Source of the DNA: Bacteroidota bacterium
GTDB lineage: Bacteria; Bacteroidota; Bacteroidia; Flavobacteriales; Weeksellaceae
DNA: 12,504 nt
Direction of reading: 5' to 3'
NCBI GenBank assembly: GCA_023420435.1
Contig: JAEZWE010000190.1
Coordinates: 1 to 12,504 of the forward strand
Part shown: positions 1 to 6,043 of the stretch, piece by piece
Layout of the letters: every line of letters starts with the position of its first letter
Numbering within the stretch: the stretch's first letter is position 1
Program-made: the position numbers and the translations under genes
Notes under the pieces: generated by a model
Database searches by the model: none
What the model saw: only the letters and a program-made list of their open reading frames with translations
Told to the model about the DNA's origin: nothing

Positions 1-628
1 CTTCCACAGCGTAAGGAATTTCCTTTTCGTAATTCAGAAGAATTTTTTCACGAATGGCTTCGTTCACAAAAAAACGTTCGGGTTTATCTGTAAACTGATC
101 CTTATCGTAATAGGGTGGATTTTCCGGAAGTAAAGATTTTAGTTTGGGAAGAATAATTTCTGTATTGAAATTTTTGAGGGCAGAAATCGGTAAAATTTCA
201 GCTTTAGGAATTCGCTCATGCCATAATTCCATCGCTTTTTCCAAATCTTGTTGATTGGAAGCATCAATTTTATTCACTAAAATAAGTACGGGAACCGGAA
301 TTTTATTTAACTTATCTATTAAAAATTCATTAGGTTCAGATTTGTCTAAAATGTCAACAATGAAAAGAAAAACATCGGCATCTTGCAAAGAATCTTTTAC
401 AAAATCCATCATCTTTTCCTGCAATCCATATTTGGGATCCAAAACTCCAGGAGTGTCCGAGAAAACGATTTGCAAATCTTCTTCATTATAAATCCCGAAA
501 ATTCTATGACGAGTTGTTTGTGCTTTTTGAGTTACAATAGCGAGTTTTTCGCCCATCAAAGCGTTCAAAAGCGTTGATTTTCCGGCGTTTGGTTTTCCTA
601 CTATATTTACAAATCCTGCTTTGTGCAT
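1..628 (-). CDS. era: GTPase Era, 3' end cut by the window edge
   Basis: Era is an essential GTPase that binds 16S rRNA near its 3' end during assembly of the small ribosomal subunit. The visible 209 residues contain the whole G domain. G1 is GKPNAGKS at residues 11-18, the G2 threonines are about 38-39 (QTTRHR), G3 is DTPG at 58-61, G4 is NKID at 119-122 and G5 is SAL at 149-151. The linker into the KH domain follows, with the family's PERFFVNEAIREK stretch near 185-200. Era is usually about 290-300 residues, so roughly the last 85-90, most of the RNA-binding KH domain, lie outside the window. The ATG at 628 puts G1 at the usual distance from the N terminus. The gene is read in the same direction as the methyltransferase but is 131 bp from it, with its own candidate promoter in the gap. 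The family call is secure. Confidence 0.97.
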   Translation of the reverse strand, partial: MHKAGFVNIVGKPNAGKSTLLNALMGEKLAIVTQKAQTTRHRIFGIYNEEDLQIVFSDTPGVLDPKYGLQEKMMDFVKDSLQDADVFLFIVDILDKSEPNEFLIDKLNKIPVPVLILVNKIDASNQQDLEKAMELWHERIPKAEILPISALKNFNTEIILPKLKSLLPENPPYYDKDQFTDKPERFFVNEAIREKILLNYEKEIPYAVE

Positions 629-680
629 TGATTATTAAAAATTAAAAAAAATTAAAAGATATTAAGCAATTAAGAAATTA

Positions 681-691
681 CTTTGTGCATT
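681..691 (-). repeat. Upstream copy of the era start (11-bp direct repeat) opening a mini-ORF
   Basis: The 11-mer AATGCACAAAG (minus strand) spans the era start codon at 629-619 and occurs again exactly 62 bp upstream at 691-681. The upstream copy opens a seven-codon frame (M-H-K-V-I-S-stop, 690-670), so it begins with the same three residues as Era. Between the copies lies low-complexity A/T sequence. This is either a local duplication or a leader peptide; the repeat is certain, its function is not. Confidence 0.5.
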
Positions 692-734
692 ATTTTATTT
701 AATGAAAAATAATGTTTTCTAAGTATGTTTATTG

Positions 735-742
735 CAAATTTA
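735..742 (-). promoter_or_regulatory. Candidate -7 element for era (TAAATTTG)
   Basis: The minus strand reads TAAATTTG, which fits the Bacteroidota primary-sigma -7 consensus TAnnTTTG. Transcription would start near 728 and give era a leader of about 100 nt that includes the MHKVIS mini-ORF. I see no clear TTG-type -33 element at the usual spacing, so this rests on one element. Confidence 0.35.
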
Positions 743-759
743 AGAATAAAATTGTGATA

Positions 760-1524
760 TTATTTCTTAAAAACCACAGGCAAAATTTCATTCTCCATCA
801 ATCCGAATTTTAGAATTTCTGGTTTTGAGAATTTTTGGGAATAATAAAGGGGATCAGTTTCAAAACCGACACTTCTTAAACGATCGAAATAATCCAAACC
901 ATACCAGCGAACATGGTCGTATTGCCCGAAATGTTTTTGCCTCTCTTTGGGATCTTTGATGGAGAAATCTTCATAAGATTTCTCTAAAGAATTTTTCATA
1001 GGAACTTGGAAAATTCCCCAACCTCCCTTTTTTATCACGCGATACAATTCGGACATGGCTTTTTTATCATCAATGATATGCTCCAAAACATGATTGCAAA
1101 AAACCACATCGAAACTTTCAGTTTCAAAAGGTAAATCTAAAATATCGGCTTTTACATCGACAATCGGCGAAAATAAATCAGCTGAAGTATAATCCAGATT
1201 TTTCATTTTTTTGAATTTTCTCAAAAATTCCTGTTCCGGAGCGATATGTAAAACTTTATAATTTTTGGTGAAAAAATCGGTTTCGTTTTGAAGATACAGC
1301 CACATTTGGCGGTGTCTTTCCATACTTAAAGTTCCCGGAGAAAGCGCATTTGTTCGCTGTTTTCCGTATCCGTAAGGAAGAAATTTCCGGTAAGATTTTC
1401 CGTCAATAGGATCGAAAAACCGATTTCCTTTATAAAATTGATAAATTAAAGGTCTTGCCCAAATACTAATTTTAATGAGTATTGGACGTGGAATTTTATT
1501 AAGAATTGTTTTAATAATTCCCAT
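760..1524 (-). CDS. Class I SAM-dependent methyltransferase, substrate unknown
   Basis: This 254-residue protein has a Rossmann methyltransferase core. A motif I variant, VLHIAPEQ, sits at 91-98 with the usual glycines partly replaced. DILDLPF at 127-133 is the region that contacts the SAM adenine. FDVVFCNHVLEHI at 138-150 is motif IV/post-II of the Methyltransf_11 type, and GGWGIFQVP at 167-175 is the next strand. The N-terminal stretch, with RKFLPYG near 46-52 and LSMERHRQMWLYL near 66-78, resembles a family in which CxxC pairs flank these blocks. Here the pairs read DPID (38-41) and SPGT (62-65), so no zinc site can form. The ATG shares one base with the map stop (TAATG), which suggests translational coupling. 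Methyl transfer is well supported; the substrate is not known. Confidence 0.85.
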   Translation of the reverse strand: MGIIKTILNKIPRPILIKISIWARPLIYQFYKGNRFFDPIDGKSYRKFLPYGYGKQRTNALSPGTLSMERHRQMWLYLQNETDFFTKNYKVLHIAPEQEFLRKFKKMKNLDYTSADLFSPIVDVKADILDLPFETESFDVVFCNHVLEHIIDDKKAMSELYRVIKKGGWGIFQVPMKNSLEKSYEDFSIKDPKERQKHFGQYDHVRWYGLDYFDRLRSVGFETDPLYYSQKFSKPEILKFGLMENEILPVVFKK

Positions 1525-2333
1525 TAAAAATCTAAAGTAAAAGGTTTTTCCTCGTCGCTTACAATTCCTAAAGCTTCATAAATATATTGGAAAGTAGACA
1601 ATAAAACTGGTTTTCCATTAATAATACAAACGTCGTGTTCAAAATGTGCAGAAGGTGAATTATCTTTGGAAGTTACCGTCCATCCATCAGAATGAAAAAT
1701 TACTTCATGAGTTCCCATATTAATCATGGGTTCAATAGCAAGGGCAATTCCGTCTTTTAAAACTTTTCCGCTTCCTTTTCTGCCATAATTGGGAACTTGC
1801 GGATCTTCGTGCATTTTTCTTCCTAAACCATGCCCAACCAGTTCCCGTACAACTCCATAACCATGACTTTCGCAGTAAGTTTGAATAGCATTAGAAATAT
1901 CTCCTACTCTTTTTCCACGAACACACTGTTCAATACCTTTGTACAAAGATTCTTTCGTGATTTTCAATAATTTTTTGGTTTCAGGTGCCACTTCACCTAC
2001 TTCAAAAGAATAGGCATGATCTCCATAAAAACCATTCATATAAACACCACAATCTACTGAAAGAATATCGCCTTCAATTAGCGGTTTATCATTAGGAATT
2101 CCGTGAACGACTTCTGCATTTGGAGAAATACACAAATTTTTTGGAAATCCGTACATTCCTAAAAAAGCAGGTTCGCCGCCATTGTCGCGGATGAATTCTG
2201 CTGCAATTTTATCCAAGTGGTTGGTTGTTACACCTGGTTTTATTTCTTTAGCAACAAGACCCAGAGCTTTTGAAACAAGTTGTGCACTTTGTTTCATTAG
2301 TCTTAGTTCTTCTATGGTTTTTAATTGTATCAT
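1524..2333 (-). CDS. map: Methionine aminopeptidase, type I
   Basis: It removes the initiator methionine from nascent proteins whose second residue is small. The 269 residues form one pita-bread domain. The dinuclear metal ligands are all present: D94 (SVDCG), D105 (YGDHA), H168 (GHGLG), E201 (IEPM) and E232 (FEHD). The substrate-site histidines H77 (VVHG) and H175 (MHEDPQ) are also intact. There is no N-terminal zinc-finger extension and no type II insertion, so it is a compact bacterial type Ia-like enzyme. The methyltransferase overlaps its stop by one base. Upstream, an 80-bp inverted-repeat element separates it from the HAD gene. No purine-rich ribosome binding site is seen before the ATG, which is normal for this phylum. 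Confidence 0.97.
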   Translation of the reverse strand: MIQLKTIEELRLMKQSAQLVSKALGLVAKEIKPGVTTNHLDKIAAEFIRDNGGEPAFLGMYGFPKNLCISPNAEVVHGIPNDKPLIEGDILSVDCGVYMNGFYGDHAYSFEVGEVAPETKKLLKITKESLYKGIEQCVRGKRVGDISNAIQTYCESHGYGVVRELVGHGLGRKMHEDPQVPNYGRKGSGKVLKDGIALAIEPMINMGTHEVIFHSDGWTVTSKDNSPSAHFEHDVCIINGKPVLLSTFQYIYEALGIVSDEEKPFTLDF

Positions 2334-2340
2334 ATTAAAT

Positions 2341-2420
2341 TAATGTAAAAATGTAACAATTGAACAATTTAGCAATGAATAATAATTGTTACATTGTTCA
2401 ATTGTTCAATTGGTACATTA
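2341..2420. repeat. 80-bp imperfect inverted repeat between the HAD gene and map
   Basis: The left arm (2351-2369) and right arm (2400-2418) are inverted copies matching at 18 of 19 positions, built on AATTGTTCAATTG. The element is bounded by TAATGTA at 2341-2347 and its complement TACATTA at 2414-2420. A second copy of the 11-bp end of the arm lies inside at 2384-2394, allowing an alternative hairpin with 2351-2361. The right side also holds the 8-bp tandem ATTGTTCA (2393-2400, 2401-2408). It fills nearly all of the gap between the HAD stop and the map start. It has no run of U after the stem, so it is not a standard terminator. A REP/MITE-like intergenic repeat is possible. Confidence 0.7.
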
Positions 2421-2422
2421 GA

Positions 2423-2854
2423 TTACCAGAAAAGTCCTTTTTTCTTTTCTTTTTTCATTTTGGAATACGCCAAAACTTCACCACCATCTACACGAAATTC
2501 AATTCTTTGGTTGATGATATTATAAATTTCACCCCAACCTGGAAATCCTCCTAAATTCCTGTCATCTATAAAAAGATCGGCATCTATTTTTCTTGAAGCA
2601 TTTTCGGAATCAAAAACTTCGCCTTCAAAACTGGAGTTTACGGCATAAAATTCAATTCCATTTTTTTTGCAGAATTCTACGGCTTCGTCAAGTGTTTTTC
2701 CATGTCGATACGTCCAAAGAATTAAACGGTGACCATCACTTTGCAATTTTTTCAAAGTTTCGAAAACAAACGTTTTTGGTTTTCCAATTCCAGGATAAGC
2801 GTCATCAACAATAGTTCCGTCAAAATCTATCGCTAATTTTTTGCTGTTATTCAT
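2423..2854 (-). CDS. Small HAD-superfamily hydrolase, BT0820-like
   Basis: This 143-residue protein is a minimal HAD fold. Motif I is DFDGT at 10-14, with D10 as the likely nucleophile and D12 as general acid/base. Motif II is the threonine T48 in LILWTYR. A candidate motif III lysine is K89. Motif IV is the acidic pair D97-D98 in LFIDDRNLGG. The length and the LWTYR and DDRNLGG signatures resemble the small cap-less Bacteroidota family typified by BT0820 of Bacteroides thetaiotaomicron; that is recognition from memory. Phosphatase activity is likely, but the substrate is unknown. The C terminus ends in a lysine-rich tail (KKEKKKGLFW). It has its own candidate promoter just upstream, and the inverted-repeat element follows its stop. 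Confidence 0.85.
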   Translation of the reverse strand: MNNSKKLAIDFDGTIVDDAYPGIGKPKTFVFETLKKLQSDGHRLILWTYRHGKTLDEAVEFCKKNGIEFYAVNSSFEGEVFDSENASRKIDADLFIDDRNLGGFPGWGEIYNIINQRIEFRVDGGEVLAYSKMKKEKKKGLFW

Positions 2855-2878
2855 CTTTCAGTGCTTTAAAGAATTTGG

Positions 2879-2886
2879 CAAAGATA
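2879..2886 (-). promoter_or_regulatory. Candidate -7 element for the HAD gene (TATCTTTG)
   Basis: The minus strand reads TATCTTTG, a full match to TAnnTTTG and identical to the element before the desaturase gene. A start near 2872 would give a leader of about 18 nt. The -33 position (about 2905-2910) reads GTTTTA, at best a weak match. The element lies immediately after the U-rich tail of the desaturase terminator. Confidence 0.45.
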
Positions 2887-2919
2887 TAAAATAAAAGAGC
2901 GATGTAAAACAGCGCTCTT
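2887..2919 (-). terminator. Rho-independent terminator of the acyl-ACP desaturase gene
   Basis: On the minus strand, AAGAGCG (2919-2913) pairs with CGCTCTT (2901-2895) around an 11-nt loop. A U-rich tail (TTATTTTA) follows. The stem lies about 22 bp after the desaturase stop codon, the expected place. Confidence 0.75.
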
Positions 2920-2941
2920 CAATATAATTCTTGCTACTTCA

Positions 2942-3922
2942 TTAAGATTTTACCCATTTAAATTCATATTGGTGATCCGGTGCTGACATTCTGTCTGTTA
3001 CTCTTTGTAATCTTCCTGGAAGTTTCATCAAATATTCCTGTGCTTTTTGAGCTTGTTCCGTTAATCCATCAATATGTTCAATTTTCCATTCCGCCAACAA
3101 ATCCTTAAAAATATCAATATAATCATGTGCGGTATAAACCATACAACGTTGCGCTGCATCGGAAAAATGTTCCCAAAGTTCTCCCGCTTTTTGACCACTT
3201 TCTCGCATTAAATGAGCAGGCATGACGATTTTTTTCTTCATCATGTCTTCAAAAGCGAGCATCATTTCCGAAGGATCTAGATCAAAAATTCTTTCTACAA
3301 AATTTTTGTAGGCTTTAGCGTGTCTTGCTTCATCAGCCGCAATTACGGCACACATTTTCGCTAATTTTTTATTTCCGCTTTGCTTAGCGAAAGTTCCTAC
3401 TCTACGGTGCGAAATATTGGTTGCCGTTTCCTGAAAACTGGTGTACACAAAATTTCGATACGGATCCATAGAAGTTCCCAAATCAAAACCATCCTGGATT
3501 AAATATTGCGTCGTGATTTCCATTTCACGCATATTGACACGACCACACAAATACAAATATTTATTGAGCAAATCTCCGTGTCTGTTTTCTTCAGCTGTCC
3601 AATTTCTTACCCATTGTGCCCAAGTATTTTGGCGGTCTTCTTGCTCAACTCCATCAATGCCCATAATCCAACTTTCGTAACTTGGAAGAGCTTCTTCGGT
3701 GATGCAATCTCCAATCAAAGTAACGAAAACATCGTACTCCATTTCATGAGCGAAAGTTTGAATTTCTTCTAAATCATGCTTAAAATCATCACTTGAAGGA
3801 TCTGGTAAAAAGTCTGATGGCTGCCAAATTTTTTCAACTGGCGTTAAATATTTATCGATAAAACCTCCTACTTCTTTGCTCAAAGTTTTCATCACTTCAA
3901 GCCTTACTAATTTATTGTACAT
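2942..3922 (-). CDS. Soluble acyl-[acyl-carrier-protein] desaturase, plant stearoyl-ACP type
   Basis: This diiron enzyme introduces a cis double bond into an acyl chain carried on ACP, using O2 and reduced ferredoxin. The 326 residues align from memory with castor stearoyl-ACP Δ9-desaturase without its plastid transit peptide. The iron ligands map to E76 (ITEEAL), E112 and H115 (TAEENRHG), E165 (SFQET) and E198 and H201 (ADEARH). Blocks such as LLNKYLYLCGRV (118-129) and MPAHLM (234-239) are also shared. No membrane segment or signal peptide is seen, so it should be cytosolic. A second methionine at residue 11 is an alternative start; I kept the first because the promoter candidate fits it closely. 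Regiospecificity (Δ9 or other) cannot be read from sequence alone. It is probably monocistronic, with a promoter before it and a terminator after. Confidence 0.95.
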   Translation of the reverse strand: MYNKLVRLEVMKTLSKEVGGFIDKYLTPVEKIWQPSDFLPDPSSDDFKHDLEEIQTFAHEMEYDVFVTLIGDCITEEALPSYESWIMGIDGVEQEDRQNTWAQWVRNWTAEENRHGDLLNKYLYLCGRVNMREMEITTQYLIQDGFDLGTSMDPYRNFVYTSFQETATNISHRRVGTFAKQSGNKKLAKMCAVIAADEARHAKAYKNFVERIFDLDPSEMMLAFEDMMKKKIVMPAHLMRESGQKAGELWEHFSDAAQRCMVYTAHDYIDIFKDLLAEWKIEHIDGLTEQAQKAQEYLMKLPGRLQRVTDRMSAPDHQYEFKWVKS

Positions 3923-3938
3923 AAAAAAATGTTGAATG

Positions 3939-3946
3939 CAAAGATA
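3939..3946 (-). promoter_or_regulatory. Candidate -7 element for the desaturase gene (TATCTTTG)
   Basis: The minus strand reads TATCTTTG, matching TAnnTTTG. A start near 3932 would leave a leader of about 10 nt before the ATG at 3922. No good -33 TTG is seen at the usual distance. Confidence 0.45.
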
Positions 3947-3994
3947 TCATTATTATTTTAAGCATAATAAATGATTTTTTGCTTTATGTTAATT

Positions 3995-5524
3995 TTAACT
4001 TACTAAAATATCTCCCGTCATAATTTCCGGAACCTCAATTCCCATTACGGTTAAAATAGAAGGCGCAATATCTCCTAATTTTCCGGATTTTAAATTCCAA
4101 ATCCTTTCTTTATCCATCACAATCAAAGGAACTAAATTTGTGGAATGTTGGGTGTTTGGACTTCCGTCTTCATTCATCATTACATCCGAGTTTCCGTGAT
4201 CTGCGAGAATAAAAACCGTATAACCATGTTCAAAACCGGCAGTTGACACTTTTTCAATACAGTGATCAACAGCTTCTGCCGCTTTTACGGCAGCTTCAAA
4301 AACTCCGGTATGACCAACCATATCCGTATTTGCAAAATTTAAACAAATAAAATCTGCGGTTTCATTTTCAATTTCGGGAAGAATTTTTTCCGTAATATCA
4401 TAAGCCGACATTTCCGGTTTGAAATCGTAGGTCGGAACATCTTTCGGACTTGGACAAAGGATTCTTCTTTCATTCATAAATTCATCTTCACGACCTCCGG
4501 AAAAGAAAAAAGTTACGTGCGGATATTTTTCAGTTTCTGCAACACGGATTTGGGATTTTCCGTTTCTTTCCAAAATTTCACCCAAAGTTCCTGTTAACAC
4601 TTCTTCATCAAAAACCACTTTCACATTTTTGAATTCCTTATCGTAATTCGTCATCGTGGCATAATACAAATTCAGATGATGCATTCCGAATTCCGGAAAA
4701 TCTTTTTGACAAAGCACTTCTGTAATTTCCCGACCTCTGTCTGTTCTAAAATTAAAACAGAAAACAACGTCACCATTTTCAATTTTTGCTAATGGAAGAT
4801 TGCTTTGGCCTAAACAAACAATTGGTTTTATAAATTCATCGGTAATTTCTGCTTCATAAGATTTCTGAATGGCTTCAATTGGATGATGCGTTTCTTCACC
4901 AATTCCGTTTACCATTACATCATAAGCCAATTTTACACGTTCCCATCTTCTGTCACGATCCATTGCGTAATATCTTCCGATAATCGTCGCCAATTTTCCG
5001 GTAGTTTCGTTCATGTGATTCAATAAATCTTCAATAAAACTTTTTCCGGAATGCGGATCGCAATCTCTTCCATCGGTAAAAGCGTGAACAAAAACATTAT
5101 CATTCAATCCAAATTCATGAGCGGCAGTTAATAACCCTTTTAAATGATTGATATGAGAGTGAACTCCACCATCCGAACAAAGTCCAATAAAATGCAATTT
5201 TTTGTTGTTTAGTTTGGCATATTCAAAAGCTTGTGTGATAACATTTTCTTTTCCTAAAGTAGCGTTTTCAACGGCCATATTCAATTTTACCAAATTTTGA
5301 TAGACCACTCTTCCCGCTCCCAAATTCATGTGTCCTACTTCGGAATTTCCCATTTGTCCGAATGGAAGTCCAACCGCAATTCCGCTGGCTTCCAAAGTGG
5401 TATGTGGAAATTTTTGGTAACAGGAATCGATGAACGGCGTATTCGCTTGATCTATGGCTGAAACTTCAGGATTTGTGGCAATTCCCCATCCATCAAGAAT
5501 GGCTAATATGGCTTTTTTTGACAT
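3995..5524 (-). CDS. gpmI: 2,3-bisphosphoglycerate-independent phosphoglycerate mutase
   Basis: It interconverts 3-phosphoglycerate and 2-phosphoglycerate in glycolysis and gluconeogenesis through a phosphoserine intermediate and two Mn2+ ions. The 509 residues match the family length. D11 is in ILDGWG, and the catalytic serine is S61 in GNSEVGHMNLGAGR (59-72). Substrate-binding blocks are H122 (GGVHSH), DGRD at 151-154, RYYAMDRDRRWER (184-196) and FRTDRGRE (259-266). The second metal cluster is seen in NTDMVGH (399-405), ADHGNSD (441-447) and H460 (NTQHST). Nothing is missing or altered. The ATG lies four residues before the first strand, as usual. A candidate promoter precedes it and a divergent SUI1 gene lies upstream. 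No obvious terminator separates it from the desaturase gene. Confidence 0.98.
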   Translation of the reverse strand: MSKKAILAILDGWGIATNPEVSAIDQANTPFIDSCYQKFPHTTLEASGIAVGLPFGQMGNSEVGHMNLGAGRVVYQNLVKLNMAVENATLGKENVITQAFEYAKLNNKKLHFIGLCSDGGVHSHINHLKGLLTAAHEFGLNDNVFVHAFTDGRDCDPHSGKSFIEDLLNHMNETTGKLATIIGRYYAMDRDRRWERVKLAYDVMVNGIGEETHHPIEAIQKSYEAEITDEFIKPIVCLGQSNLPLAKIENGDVVFCFNFRTDRGREITEVLCQKDFPEFGMHHLNLYYATMTNYDKEFKNVKVVFDEEVLTGTLGEILERNGKSQIRVAETEKYPHVTFFFSGGREDEFMNERRILCPSPKDVPTYDFKPEMSAYDITEKILPEIENETADFICLNFANTDMVGHTGVFEAAVKAAEAVDHCIEKVSTAGFEHGYTVFILADHGNSDVMMNEDGSPNTQHSTNLVPLIVMDKERIWNLKSGKLGDIAPSILTVMGIEVPEIMTGDILVS

Positions 5525-5542
5525 TTATTTTGTTTTGAAATA

Positions 5543-5550
5543 CAAATTTA
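5543..5550 (-). promoter_or_regulatory. Candidate -7 element for gpmI (TAAATTTG)
   Basis: The minus strand reads TAAATTTG, matching TAnnTTTG. A start near 5536 would give a leader of about 12 nt. The same octamer precedes era and tag. No clear -33 motif accompanies it. Confidence 0.42.
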
Positions 5551-5629
5551 CGAAAAGGGAAAGTTATATATCCATTCATTTGGTGATTATTTAATTTTAA
5601 ATTCATCAAATAATTTTTATTTTTGAATC

Positions 5630-5953
5630 ATGGATTTAAGAGATCAATTGAAAAACCTTTTTCCGGATCATGAAGAACAGGAATTTGAAATGCCCGTAGA
5701 AAAATTTGTGCAAAAAGAACCGCTTGTCTGTAAATTTGAAAAAAAAGGAAGAAATGGAAAACCGGTGACTTTAATCGAAGGGTTTGAAGGCAATGATGAA
5801 GATTTAAAGGAAATTTCAAAAAAAATAAAAACCACACTCGGAATTGGTGGTTCAGAAAAGGACGGAACCATCATTATTCAAGGAGATAACCGAGATAAAA
5901 TCATGAAAATTCTTCAGGAAATGGGTTATAAAACGAAGCGTGTTGGCGGATAA
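5630..5953 (+). CDS. eIF1/SUI1-like translation factor, YciH family
   Basis: This 107-residue protein has a roughly 30-residue acidic N-terminal lead and then a complete SUI1 domain (about 33-105). Signature parts are the basic loop KKGRNGKPVTLIEGF (38-52), the LGIGGSEKDG turn (70-79), IIIQGD (81-86) and the closing GYKTKRVGG (99-107). Eukaryotic eIF1 and archaeal aIF1 guard start-codon selection on the small ribosomal subunit. The bacterial homologue YciH is less understood and has been linked to initiation fidelity and stress translation. The ATG at 5630 is the only sensible start. It is divergent from gpmI, and a hairpin terminator follows its stop. It is named yciH in Enterobacteria; I leave the symbol blank because naming differs in this phylum. 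Confidence 0.92.
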   Translation: MDLRDQLKNLFPDHEEQEFEMPVEKFVQKEPLVCKFEKKGRNGKPVTLIEGFEGNDEDLKEISKKIKTTLGIGGSEKDGTIIIQGDNRDKIMKILQEMGYKTKRVGG

Positions 5954-5998
5954 TTTTAAACTTCATTTTTCAGTTTCCAAAAACTTTATATCTTTAAC

Positions 5999-6026
5999 TC
6001 CCTCATTTTTTTGAGGGATTTTAATT
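5999..6026 (+). terminator. Rho-independent terminator of the SUI1 gene
   Basis: TCCCTCA (5999-6005) pairs with TGAGGGA (6012-6018) around a six-T loop, followed by TTTTAATT. It lies 45 bp after the SUI1 stop and 18 bp before the start of the nucleoside phosphorylase. A near-match -7 octamer (TATCTTTA, 5989-5996) ends just before it, so phosphorylase transcripts might begin at this hairpin. Confidence 0.65.
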
Positions 6027-6043
6027 TAAAAAAATAAAAAACG

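Noticed and set aside
255..577. Open frames on the plus strand across the era region
   Set aside because: They are antisense shadows of the Era G domain, whose motifs are all on the minus strand.
2341..2420. Reading the inverted repeat as the HAD gene terminator
   Set aside because: No U-tract follows the stem on the minus strand, and the arms and ends look like a repeat element.
2360..2814. Open frames on the plus strand across the HAD gene
   Set aside because: Antisense to a gene with clear HAD motifs. The peptides are Phe/His-rich, typical of reverse-complement AT-rich coding DNA.
3441..3772. Two open frames on the plus strand over the desaturase
   Set aside because: Antisense to the segment carrying the iron-ligand motifs; no family resemblance of their own.
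5618..5625. TATTTTTG as the SUI1 promoter -7 element
   Set aside because: It fits TAnnTTTG but lies only five bases before the ATG, which would leave essentially no leader; a chance match in T-rich sequence is as likely.
5628..5874. Minus-strand open frames over the SUI1 gene
   Set aside because: The plus frame encodes an intact SUI1 domain. The minus peptides are Phe/Ser-rich shadows.
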